64,000 nt of DNA from Armatimonadota bacterium. Its GTDB lineage: Bacteria > Armatimonadota > JADLDR01. The notes under the pieces were generated by a model that had not been told where the DNA came from, made no database searches, and saw only the letters and a list, made by a program, of their open reading frames with translations. Below, piece after piece: positions 1 through 7,521 of this stretch. Position 1 is the stretch's first letter, and the number at the start of each line of letters is the position of its first letter. The translations under genes and the position numbers were made by a program. The DNA lies in contig JADLDR010000033.1 in the NCBI GenBank assembly GCA_020846535.1, positions 33,554 through 97,553 on the forward strand, given 5' to 3'.

Positions 1-1167
1 ACCGCCGTTCCCGACTGGCACAGCATCGGCCTCTATGCCGCCCCGGGCGAAGTGATCGAAATCAGCCTCCCGGAAAGCGCCGCCACAGCCGGGCTGGGGG
101 TGAGGATCGGGAGCCATACCGATACGATCTGGCATCTGGAACAGTGGCAGAGGTTCCCTGAAATCAGTTGCGCTATCGAGTTGAAAAATCCGGTCACCCG
201 TTTCGGAAGCCCCTTCGGAGGGATCGTCTATATCACCGTGCCGCAGGGATGCAGGCTGGGCCGCATTGAGGTTGTCGTCAAGGGGGCGGTGCGGATGCCG
301 CTTTTCGTGCAGGGCAAGACCCCGATCCACCTCTGGCGCACGAAGATTCGCGCCTATCCCGCGCCCTGGGCGGAACTGGCGACCGACAAGATCATCCTGA
401 CCGTCCCGGCCTCCGTCGTCCGCTCCCTGGAGGACCCGGAATCGCTGATGGCGGTCTGGGACGGCGGCATGGACGCCATCGCCGATCTGGCCGCCCTGCC
501 CCGGGATCGCGAGCGGCCCGAACGGATTTGCAGCGACCAGCAGATCAGCGCAGGCTATATGCACTCCGGCTACCCGATCATGACCTTCCTGGACGTTCCG
601 CCCGTCATGGCGGACCGCGATAAAATGGCGTCAGGCGGGGCGAAATCCTGCTGGGGCTTCTGGCACGAACTCGGTCACAACCACCAGAGCGGCCACTGGA
701 CGTTCGAGGGAACGGGGGAGACCACCAACAACCTCTTCAGCCTCTACTGCTGCGAGCGGGTCAGCAACGAGCCGGTCGCCCGGAGCGCCTGGCTCGATCC
801 CGCCGAACGGAGCAAGGGTGTTCAGCAGTATTTCGCCGAGGGTGCCCGGTTCGAGAAATGGCAGGCCGACCCGGGCCTGTCGCTCATGTTCTACGCCCAG
901 CTTCAGCAGGCGTTCGGCTGGGGCGCGTTCCGGCGGGTCTTCGCCGCCTATCGCGCCGCCCGCCCGGAAGAACTCCCCCGGAGCGACGCCGAAAAGCGCG
1001 ACCAGTTCCTGGTGCGCTTCTCCCGCGAGACGGGCCGCAATCTCGGCCCCTTCTTCACCGCCTGGGGCATCCCCACCTCCGACCCGGCCCGGAAGAGCAT
1101 CGAAGCCCTTCCCCTGTGGCAGCCGAAAGATTTTCAGAAGGGGATTCCCTTCGAGATGGGGGAGTAG
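1..1167 (+). CDS. M60-like zinc metallopeptidase, 3' part
   Basis: The frame is open to the left edge of the window, so the start and N-terminus are missing and 388 codons are visible. The zinc-metallopeptidase signature HELGHNHQ (664-687) is the HExGHxxQ-type motif of the peptidase M60 / enhancin-like family; its two histidines should bind zinc and its glutamate should be catalytic. A glutamate-rich GTGETTNN stretch follows, as usual for the family. M60 enzymes attack glycoproteins such as mucins, which suits a window rich in glycan-degrading enzymes. A signal peptide would lie outside the window. The next gene is almost 1 kb away and a mobile repeat starts about 110 bases after the stop, so it is probably not co-transcribed with the proteasome operon. 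Confidence 0.85.
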   Translation, partial: TAVPDWHSIGLYAAPGEVIEISLPESAATAGLGVRIGSHTDTIWHLEQWQRFPEISCAIELKNPVTRFGSPFGGIVYITVPQGCRLGRIEVVVKGAVRMPLFVQGKTPIHLWRTKIRAYPAPWAELATDKIILTVPASVVRSLEDPESLMAVWDGGMDAIADLAALPRDRERPERICSDQQISAGYMHSGYPIMTFLDVPPVMADRDKMASGGAKSCWGFWHELGHNHQSGHWTFEGTGETTNNLFSLYCCERVSNEPVARSAWLDPAERSKGVQQYFAEGARFEKWQADPGLSLMFYAQLQQAFGWGAFRRVFAAYRAARPEELPRSDAEKRDQFLVRFSRETGRNLGPFFTAWGIPTSDPARKSIEALPLWQPKDFQKGIPFEMGE

Positions 1168-1297
1168 GAGGAACAATATCTTATAGGCACCTCGAATAAA
1201 ACATCGCATATGGGGTAGGCCGCTCCTGCAGGGGCGATCCTTGCGACCGTCCTGTTGTCTCCCGCGCCTTGTGCAGGGCGAACGCAAGGTTCGCCCC

Positions 1298-1548
1298 ATC
1301 GCGATCCAGATCAGGGTGACTGTCCCGCCGGGGCGGGGTGCGGGCCTCTGTTCGACCGTTACCTAACCCCCCGGCCCCCTTCCCGAAACGGGAAGGGGGA
1401 GTGGATGGGGGGGGCAATGACCGCACTATCTGTCCCCCTCTCCCCGTTTCGGGGAGAGGGGTTAGGGGAGAGAGGTCACCCGGGCCAGGGGAGAGAGGTC
1501 ACCCATCCCCCAGGAGCGGAGGATGTTTCCCCTTCTCTGGATCGCTAT
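1298..1548. mobile_element. MITE-like element, copy A
   Basis: A 251-bp non-coding element. The left end (1298-1315, ATCGCGATCCAGATCAGG) is an imperfect inverted repeat of the right end (1531-1548). The interior has two GC hairpins: one around 1370-1400 (stem CCCCCTTCCCG/CGGGAAGGGGG) and one around 1436-1460 (CCCCTCTCCCCG/CGGGGAGAGGGG). A 22-23 bp palindromic module with GGGCGAAC/GTTCGCCC arms flanks each side (1276-1297 and 1549-1571). In this copy the loops show the modules to be inverted relative to each other, unlike in copies B and C. There is no ORF, so it would need an enzyme supplied in trans. Confidence 0.75.
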
Positions 1549-1571
1549 GGGGCGAACCTTGCGTTCGCCCC

Positions 1572-2042
1572 TACGCCTGGTAGCAAAAGAAACCCGGCTC
1601 CCTTACTCCAAAGGAACGCTTAATGACGAAAAAAAGACTGCCGACAATGGCAGCCTCTTGAGATTTGCGACCGGCGGCCCCGGGTTATTGAAAGCGCACA
1701 GCCCTGTTTCCTATGGATAGAGATGAAGTCCCTGTGTCGCTTCGCCGGATGCGACATCTCCGGTCGGTCGTTGTAGCGAGATTCCTGTCGGCCTGATGCC
1801 TCGTGCCTTCGAAAAAACAGGCCATGCGCTCGCTTTTTGCGGAGATTCCTCCCGATTGCCCGCGATGTCTGCGGCGTGTTTGTCTTCCCCCGGATCCTAT
1901 CGCCCGGGGTGCAGCTCACCTGTATATTCCACAGCCGATTCCGATTTCCTTCTTGAATGCCGGAAGTTGTTGAAACTTTTTTCAAGAACATGCCCGCCTG
2001 TTCCGCCTGCGGGCCGGGCCGGATGGCTTCGCTTCCCTTGCC
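1572..2042. other. Intergenic stretch without a recognisable gene
   Basis: The region between repeat copy A and the proteasome promoter. Short open frames exist on both strands, but their translations are arginine/serine-rich with no family signature, and no RNA gene is evident. It probably holds only upstream regulatory DNA. Confidence 0.4.
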
Positions 2043-2071
2043 TTGACACCCTGGACGGATTCAGGTACAAT
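2043..2071 (+). promoter_or_regulatory. Sigma-70 promoter of the UBact-proteasome operon
   Basis: TTGACA (2043-2048) and TACAAT (2066-2071) are separated by exactly 17 bases: a perfect -35 box and a one-mismatch -10 box. Transcription should begin near 2078, leaving a leader of about 73 nt before the arc GTG. This rules out the TTG within the -35 box as a start codon, although the frame is open from there. Confidence 0.8.
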
Positions 2072-2115
2072 TAAAGCTGTCAAGAACTTCTATACCGACC
2101 GACTTCTGATAGGAG

Positions 2116-2154
2116 ATGACTGGGCTTGCGAAAGCCTGTTGGGAGGGGGCGTGA
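2116..2154 (+). CDS. Possible 12-residue upstream ORF overlapping the arc start
   Basis: An ATG at 2116 opens a 12-codon frame (MTGLAKACWEGA) whose TGA (2152-2154) overlaps the GTG start of arc (2151-2153) in a GTGA arrangement typical of translational coupling. The AGGAG at 2111-2115 abuts the ATG with no spacer, which is poor for initiation. It could be a regulatory leader peptide or chance. Confidence 0.25.
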   Translation: MTGLAKACWEGA

Positions 2155-3911
2155 GCAGAAAAGATAGAGACATGAAGGGGCGTCAGCCTGAAGACAGATG
2201 GGGCGACGACCGCGCGGACCGGATTTTGGGGTTCGAGGAGGAGGCCGAGGAGGAATTTAACCCCCAGGCTTCCCTGAGAGCCATGGCGGTGCTGGACGAT
2301 ATCCTGCGCCGGACCCCGCGAGAAGACCCGCGCCTGCCCTACCTGCTCCTTTTGCGCCAGCAGCTCGAACTGGACGAGCAGCACTTGCAGGAGGCGCAAA
2401 AGCTGATCGCCGAATATGAAGAAGCTTACAACAAATTGACCTCGCCCGCCAACCGGATCGGCGTCTTTTTGGGGTCCCCGGAGGAAGGGATCGCCAACAT
2501 CGCCCTCGGTGACGGCGAATTTTACTCCAATATAGATCCCAAACTGGATGTTTCCGGCTTCAAAGTCGGGACCCGCGTCAAGGTCAATGAGGCGTATGCC
2601 GTTGTAGGCGATCTGGGCTACCATCCGGGCGGTCCCATCGTAAAGGTGGGCGACGTTCTGGAGGGGGCCCGGGTCCGGGTCGGGATGGACACCCCCGGCT
2701 CGCAGGGCCGGGTGGTCATGCGCTCCTCCGATCTGCTCGAATCGCCGCTCAAGGCAGGCGACGAGGTGAGGATGGAGCCCAACTTCAAGGTGGCCCTGGA
2801 GCATTTTCCGACCAAGGATGCCCGCGATTACTACCTGGAATCCGTTCCGGAAATCCCCTGGAGCAAGGTCGGGGGGCAGGAAGAGGCGATTGCGGTCATC
2901 AAGGACGCCATCGAACTGCCGTTGCTGCACCCGGAGCTTTACGCTCGCTTCGAGAAGAGGCCCCTGAAGGGCATCCTTCTCTACGGCCCTCCGGGGTGCG
3001 GCAAGACGCTCATCGGAAAGGCCACCGCCTACAATCTGACCCAGGAATACCGGCAGCGCACTAACCGCGATGTCCGGGAATACTTCATGCTCATCAACGG
3101 GCCGAAGATTCTGAACATGTGGCTGGGCGAGACGGAGCGGATGGTGCGCGAAATCTTCGCCACCGCGCGCGAAAAAGCCAGCGAGGGCCACTTGGTCTTC
3201 ATCTTCATCGATGAGGCCGAATCCATTCTACGCACGCGAAGCTCCGGACGCTACCTGAATATCTCCAATACGGTGGTCCCGCAGTTTTCCGCCGAGATGG
3301 ACGGCCTGGTGGCGCTGGAGAATGTGGTGGTGATGCTCACCTCCAACCGCCCGGACTACATCGACCCGGCCATCCTGAGGCCGGAGCGCATCGACCGGAA
3401 GGTAAAAGTGGGACGGCCCGACCGCAGGGCGGCCCGGGATATCCTTTCCATCTACCTTCACCCGAATATCCCGCTGGACAACGAACTGGTTTCCACCCAC
3501 GGCAACGACCCGGACGCGGCCCGCAGCCACCTGATCGATACTCTGGTCGGGGCGCTCTTTGCCCGTACCCCGGAAACCGAATTCCTGGAAGTGCAGCTCC
3601 GCAATGGCGGGTCGGAAACCCTCTACTGGAAGGATCTGGTCAGCGGGGCGCTGCTGATGTCCATCGTGGAACGCTCCAAAGATTATGCCATCAAGCGTTC
3701 CATCGAGATGAACTCCAAAAACGAAGGCATCAATATGGACGACTTGGATCGCGCGCTGAGGGTGGAGTATAAGGAAAACGAGATCTTCCCCAAGACAGAT
3801 ACGGCGGAGGACTGGCTGAAGCTCCTCGACTACGATCCGGAAAACGTGGTCAATATTCGCCCTATCCGCCCCGACAAGGCGCAGGCCCAGATCCGCAAGA
3901 ACATCATCTGA
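2151..3911 (+). CDS. arc: ARC/Mpa-type proteasomal AAA+ ATPase
   Basis: The ring-forming unfoldase that recruits UBact/Pup-tagged proteins and feeds them into the 20S proteasome in the cytoplasm. From the GTG at 2151 (GGGAGGGGG just upstream) it has 586 residues. An acidic N-terminal stretch is followed by a Leu/Gln/Glu-rich coiled coil (about 60-95), the usual tag-binding element, and then two OB-like segments (about 100-235). The AAA module has Walker A GPPGCGKT (279-286), Walker B FIFIDE (D354, E355) and an arginine-finger-like RPERIDRK. The C-terminus is QIRKNII, without the penultimate tyrosine (GQYL type) by which Mpa docks on the proteasome. It is the first gene of the operon; an in-frame ATG at 2172 is a second possible start. 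Confidence 0.95.
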   Translation: MSRKDRDMKGRQPEDRWGDDRADRILGFEEEAEEEFNPQASLRAMAVLDDILRRTPREDPRLPYLLLLRQQLELDEQHLQEAQKLIAEYEEAYNKLTSPANRIGVFLGSPEEGIANIALGDGEFYSNIDPKLDVSGFKVGTRVKVNEAYAVVGDLGYHPGGPIVKVGDVLEGARVRVGMDTPGSQGRVVMRSSDLLESPLKAGDEVRMEPNFKVALEHFPTKDARDYYLESVPEIPWSKVGGQEEAIAVIKDAIELPLLHPELYARFEKRPLKGILLYGPPGCGKTLIGKATAYNLTQEYRQRTNRDVREYFMLINGPKILNMWLGETERMVREIFATAREKASEGHLVFIFIDEAESILRTRSSGRYLNISNTVVPQFSAEMDGLVALENVVVMLTSNRPDYIDPAILRPERIDRKVKVGRPDRRAARDILSIYLHPNIPLDNELVSTHGNDPDAARSHLIDTLVGALFARTPETEFLEVQLRNGGSETLYWKDLVSGALLMSIVERSKDYAIKRSIEMNSKNEGINMDDLDRALRVEYKENEIFPKTDTAEDWLKLLDYDPENVVNIRPIRPDKAQAQIRKNII

Positions 3912-3917
3912 GGCGCA

Positions 3918-3940
3918 GGGGCCGGTCGGAAACCGGCCCC
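3918..3940 (+). terminator. Intercistronic hairpin between arc and dop
   Basis: A perfect 9-bp stem, GGGGCCGGT (3918-3926) with ACCGGCCCC (3932-3940), and a CGGAA loop, followed by the weak T-rich stretch TCATCTTCTT. It sits seven bases after the arc stop and just before the dop ribosome-binding site. It is better read as a partial attenuator or mRNA-stabilising hairpin than as a full terminator, because dop has no other visible promoter. Confidence 0.5.
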
Positions 3941-3960
3941 TCATCTTCTTGAGGCACAGG

Positions 3961-5478
3961 ATGCATCGTCTTTTTGGCATCGAAACCGAATACGGGATTT
4001 TTGTGGAAGGGCGCGAGGCGTCCGACCTGGTGGCCGAGTCGATGAATGTGGTTCGAAGTTACCCGCGCATTCATGCGACCGCCTGGGATTATAAGGACGA
4101 AGACCCCAGGCGCGACATGCGCGGCTTCCGGGTGGACCAGCTTTCCAGCAATCCGGAGGACGCCCGGTTCGACAGGCCGGAGCAGGCGCAACTGCCCCGC
4201 GACCAGGAGCGCAGCGACCGCGTTCTGCAGAACGGCGCTCGCCTTTACAACGACCACGGCCACCCGGAATACGCCACCCCCGAATGCCGTTCGTTGAAGC
4301 AATTGGCGGCCCACGACCGGGCGGGAGAGCGGATTGTTCTGGAGTGCGCCCGGAGGCGTTCGTCCGCCGGCCGCATCGTCTCCCTGTATAAAAACAACAC
4401 CGATTACCACGGCAGCTCTTACGGCTGCCACGAGGGCTACCTGATGAAGCGGGATGTGCCCTTCGACAACATCATGGCGGTGGCCCTGCCCTTCCTGGTC
4501 ACCCGCCAGATTTACGCCGGGGCCGGAAAGGTAGGGGTGGAACAGAAGAACTCGTTCGATCTGGATGCGCCCTACCAGATTTCCCAGCGGGCCGATTTCT
4601 TCTCGGTGGAGGCCAGCGTGGACACTCTCCATAACCGCCCCATCGTCAATACCCGCGATGAGCCTCACGCCACATCCCGCCACTACCGCCGCTTTCACGT
4701 CATTGTCGGGGACGCCAACCTCTCGGAATACGCCACCGCCATGAAAGTGGGAACTACGGCCCTGATGCTCTCGTTAGTAGAATCAGGGTGGACGCCTCCG
4801 CTCCGGCTTAAAAATCCGGTGCTGGCGATCAAGCAGATCTCTCGCGATCAGTCCCTTTTATGGCATGTCGACCTGGATGACAATCGCTCCATCCGGGCGG
4901 TCGATATCCAGCGGCTCTACCGGGAGGAGGCGGCCCGGCGCTTCCGCGGCGAAGACGATGAGACGGACTGGGCGCTGAGCGAGTGGGAACGGCTCCTGGA
5001 TGCGCTCGAATCCGACCCGATGGCCCTTGCCGACCGGCTCGACTGGGTCGCCAAACGCGCCCTTCTGGAATCCTTTATCGCCTCCGAAGGGCTGTCCTGG
5101 GAGGATCCGCTCATCCAGAGCCTCGACCTGGAATATTCCAATGTCGACCCGGACCAGGGCCTCTATCACGGACTGGAACAGTCGGGCGAAATGCTCCGCC
5201 TTCTTTCCGATGAGGACATCGAGGAGGCGGTGGCCCATCCCCCCGCTGACACCCGGGCCTTCATTCGCGGCGAAAGCGTCCGCCGTTTTGCGGCCTCGAT
5301 AGCCGCTATCGGCTGGGGAAAAGTGATCTTCAAAACCGAAGGTCACTTGACGGGCCTCAACCTGAACCCCCTGGTCGACGGCCAGGTGGCGGCCCTGAAC
5401 CGCAATCTCTGCGCCGCAGAAGACATCCGCCAGTTCGCGGCCATGGTCAAGGAAGGGGCGAAAGGAGACTCCCCGTAA
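3961..5478 (+). CDS. dop: Dop: UBact/Pup deamidase-depupylase
   Basis: A member of the glutamine-synthetase-like Dop/PafA family that removes UBact/Pup from substrates (and deamidates Gln-ending Pup where needed). It has 505 residues from ATG 3961, preceded by GAGG; the frame also opens at TTG 3949 but without a better site. The N-terminus MHRLFGIETEYG carries the metal/ATP-binding ETEYG motif. The YNDHGHPEYATPE segment supplies the catalytic aspartate (D98). Between the ATAWDY segment and that site lies an insertion of about 35-40 residues that is absent from the paralogous PafA downstream. This is the Dop-loop that distinguishes depupylase from ligase. The UBact here already ends in Glu, so the main job should be deconjugation. 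Confidence 0.93.
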   Translation: MHRLFGIETEYGIFVEGREASDLVAESMNVVRSYPRIHATAWDYKDEDPRRDMRGFRVDQLSSNPEDARFDRPEQAQLPRDQERSDRVLQNGARLYNDHGHPEYATPECRSLKQLAAHDRAGERIVLECARRRSSAGRIVSLYKNNTDYHGSSYGCHEGYLMKRDVPFDNIMAVALPFLVTRQIYAGAGKVGVEQKNSFDLDAPYQISQRADFFSVEASVDTLHNRPIVNTRDEPHATSRHYRRFHVIVGDANLSEYATAMKVGTTALMLSLVESGWTPPLRLKNPVLAIKQISRDQSLLWHVDLDDNRSIRAVDIQRLYREEAARRFRGEDDETDWALSEWERLLDALESDPMALADRLDWVAKRALLESFIASEGLSWEDPLIQSLDLEYSNVDPDQGLYHGLEQSGEMLRLLSDEDIEEAVAHPPADTRAFIRGESVRRFAASIAAIGWGKVIFKTEGHLTGLNLNPLVDGQVAALNRNLCAAEDIRQFAAMVKEGAKGDSP

Positions 5479-5532
5479 CGGGGCTAAAAACCGGAGTTCT
5501 TTCAACTGATCTCGAAGCATTCCAGCATCCAC

Positions 5533-5563
5533 GCCTCCGCCGAAGCCGGGCGGGGGGCGGTTG
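5533..5563 (+). repeat. Leader repeat E, 3' half only (copy E5)
   Basis: Contains the GCCGAAGCC hairpin and the GGGGGGCGGTTG tail common to all copies of the family. It ends 41 nt before the ubact ATG and reads in the direction of transcription. The 5' hairpin of full copies is missing. Confidence 0.6.
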
Positions 5564-5604
5564 CCTCCCCTCATAAACCCATCACCCACACAAAGGAGGA
5601 CGAT

Positions 5605-5799
5605 ATGAAAACCCTACAGGCCGATGAGCGATTGCAGCGTCCCGCACCGGCGGAGCCGTGGCGGAAGGAAGGCGGGGGCGGAGATGACGGCCCCGCCAGG
5701 CCGAATGTGCGGCGGCCCGAATCCAACGATCTGCTGAAGCGGATGAAGCGGGTGGACCCCAACCAGGCGAAGCGGTATCGCCAGCGCAGCGGCGAGTAA
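5605..5799 (+). CDS. ubact: UBact, Pup-like ubiquitin-type protein modifier
   Basis: The small modifier attached through its C-terminal glutamate to substrate lysines by PafA, marking them for the proteasome. It has 64 residues and a strong ribosome-binding site (AAAGGAGG). The N-terminal half is disordered and Gly/Pro-rich (around KEGGGGDDGPARP). The conserved C-terminal half has the family's NDLLKRMKRVDP and AKRYRQRSGE elements. It ends in Gly-Glu rather than Gly-Gln, so it can be conjugated without prior deamidation. The form matches UBact described from several Gram-negative phyla more closely than actinobacterial Pup. The stop codon is three bases before prcB, as in the usual pup-prcB-prcA order. 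Confidence 0.93.
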   Translation: MKTLQADERLQRPAPAEPWRKEGGGGDDGPARPNVRRPESNDLLKRMKRVDPNQAKRYRQRSGE

Positions 5800-5802
5800 C
5801 CC

Positions 5803-6576
5803 ATGAGCGGCGACTTCCGGCAATTGCTGGAGAAAAACGGGCATTCTCTGACAGCCAGCCTCCCCGAACTCAAATCGGGAGCGCCGGTTCCGGCGCTGGA
5901 CACCCAGGGAACGACCGTTCTGGCGATCAAATACAGGGGCGGCGTGCTGAATGTCGGCGACCGGCGGGCTACGGCAGCGACGGCCATCATGTACGACCGG
6001 GCGGAGAAGGTCTTTGCCCTGGACGACCACACGCTGATCTCGGTGGCCGGTTCCTACGCTCGCGCGCTGGAGGTGGTCAAATACCTACAGCATTCCTTCA
6101 AATACTATTCCCGCACCCAGCTTCAGCCGATGAGCCTGGACGGGAAACTGAGCGAGGTGTCCCGCGTTCTGGTGGGCAATCTTACGGCTGCCTTGCAGGG
6201 AATCGGGCTGTTTATCCCGATCCTGAGCGCCTACGATCCGGCACCAGAGGGCGGGCGCATCTTTCTCTATGACGGCATGGGAGCGCGCTTCGAGGCTGAG
6301 GAGTTCGGGGCCGCAGGCTCCGGCTCCGAGCGCATCCGCGGCTCTTTCGATTACATCCTGAAAACGAAGGGCCGCTTTCGCGATCGGCCCCTGGAGGAAT
6401 CTTTGCAGGAAGCCCTGGTTCTGCTCGATATCGCCGCCGACCTGGACAGCGCCACCAGCGGCTTGAGCAAGATCCCGCCGATGGCCCGCACCGTGTCGGC
6501 GCAGGGGGTACAGACCCTTTCCGAAGAGATGATCCGCTCCGCCATCGAACGGGCGCGGGGCCGACTGGAGGCATAG
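5803..6576 (+). CDS. prcB: 20S proteasome beta subunit
   Basis: The catalytic subunit of the bacterial 20S proteasome. Of 257 residues, the first 36 form a propeptide ending in DTQG; autocleavage would expose Thr37 (TTVLAIKYRGG) as the nucleophile. The GDRRAT motif follows at the expected distance, and the lysine in RAEKVFALDD matches the catalytic Lys33 of mature beta subunits. It follows ubact by three bases and abuts prcA, so the two subunits should be made in step. Confidence 0.95.
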   Translation: MSGDFRQLLEKNGHSLTASLPELKSGAPVPALDTQGTTVLAIKYRGGVLNVGDRRATAATAIMYDRAEKVFALDDHTLISVAGSYARALEVVKYLQHSFKYYSRTQLQPMSLDGKLSEVSRVLVGNLTAALQGIGLFIPILSAYDPAPEGGRIFLYDGMGARFEAEEFGAAGSGSERIRGSFDYILKTKGRFRDRPLEESLQEALVLLDIAADLDSATSGLSKIPPMARTVSAQGVQTLSEEMIRSAIERARGRLEA

Positions 6577-7353
6577 ATGGTTTATACCCCCTACGACTGG
6601 AACCAGAATCTGCGACATCGGAACGAATACGTCGAAGATCGCCTGCGCGACGGCAGCCCGGTGGTCGCCATCTCCTTCGATGAGGGGATTTTGCTTCTCA
6701 CGATCCGCAAGACACAGCGCAAGGTCTTCGAACTCTACGACCGGCTGATGTTTTCCGCTGTCGGCAACCAGGCCGATATCGAGGCCATCCGTATCGCCGC
6801 CATCGACTTCGCGCACCAGGAGGGCTTCATCCGAAGCCCGGACGATGTGACCATCCAGCGGCTGGTGGGCTTCGCCATCAGCCCTGCCATCAAGAATCTC
6901 TATAGCGACCAATTCAGGACGCCTCTGGTGCTTCGCGCCCTCTTTGCGGAACTGGGGCACGCGCCGGAGGAAGACCTCTACTACACCCTCAACTACGACG
7001 GCGAGTTTCTCTCCTCCTACCGCTTCGGGGTGGTAGGCGGCAGCGAGAAGGCGGAAGAGCGGATGGTGGAACGGCTGCAAAAGGACGGCATGCCTTCCCT
7101 GGAGGACGCGATGCGGGCCGCCCTGAAAGCCTGGGCCGACGGCAGGCGCACCGCCATGCACTCCGACCTTGAAGACGATGCCGACCTCAGCCCGGAGGAG
7201 ATCGAGGCCAAGCTCTCCGATTTTCTGAAAGAAGCCCTCAAAGCCGGTCAGGTGGAAGCGGCCATCCTGGAGCGTAATTCCTCTCGCGAAAGCAAATTCC
7301 GCCTCCTCGGAGCTTCCGAACTGGAACCCCATCTGGCGGCCTATAGGGGATAA
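6577..7353 (+). CDS. prcA: 20S proteasome alpha subunit
   Basis: The non-catalytic outer-ring subunit that gates the proteasome and docks ARC. It has 258 residues. The N-terminal MVYTPYDW region precedes a typical proteasome fold (VVAISFDEGILLLTIRKTQR, then KVFELYDRLMFSAVGNQADI), with no propeptide or N-terminal threonine. The ATG directly follows the prcB stop (TAG ATG), so translation is probably coupled. The C-terminal 40 residues are charged, as in other PrcA proteins. Confidence 0.94.
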   Translation: MVYTPYDWNQNLRHRNEYVEDRLRDGSPVVAISFDEGILLLTIRKTQRKVFELYDRLMFSAVGNQADIEAIRIAAIDFAHQEGFIRSPDDVTIQRLVGFAISPAIKNLYSDQFRTPLVLRALFAELGHAPEEDLYYTLNYDGEFLSSYRFGVVGGSEKAEERMVERLQKDGMPSLEDAMRAALKAWADGRRTAMHSDLEDDADLSPEEIEAKLSDFLKEALKAGQVEAAILERNSSRESKFRLLGASELEPHLAAYRG

Positions 7354-7375
7354 GAGGGATTGACCCAGTGCAGAC

Positions 7376-7484
7376 CCTTATCCCCCTTATTTAGGGGGAA
7401 TGCCTGCATTCTCTCGGAAAATCTATCAAACTACCCCAAGGGCCGCTCACCCGCCGAAGTCTGGCGGGGGCTGGGGGGCGGTTG
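7376..7484 (+). repeat. Leader repeat E, copy E4
   Basis: A two-hairpin element between prcA and pafA. The first hairpin is CCCCC-TTATTTA-GGGGG; a spacer with CAAACTACCCCAAGGGCCGCTC follows in the same place as the CTCTCAAAG...AAGGCCGCTC of other copies; the second hairpin is around CCGCCGAAGTCTGGCGG with the GGGGGGCGGTTG tail. It is co-oriented with pafA and ends 37 nt before its ATG. Confidence 0.7.
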
Positions 7485-7521
7485 TCTGTCCATTTCCCGC
7501 CATTTCATGAAGCGAGGTGAT

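Noticed and set aside
2043..2150. N-terminal extension of the ARC ATPase from the TTG at 2043
   Set aside because: The TTG is the first part of a TTGACA -35 box and the extension is not family-like; GTG 2151 has a proper ribosome-binding site.
7360..7521. A 54-residue N-terminal extension of PafA
   Set aside because: The extra sequence is a translated leader repeat; PafA proteins begin at the MEQRIIGIETEFG segment.
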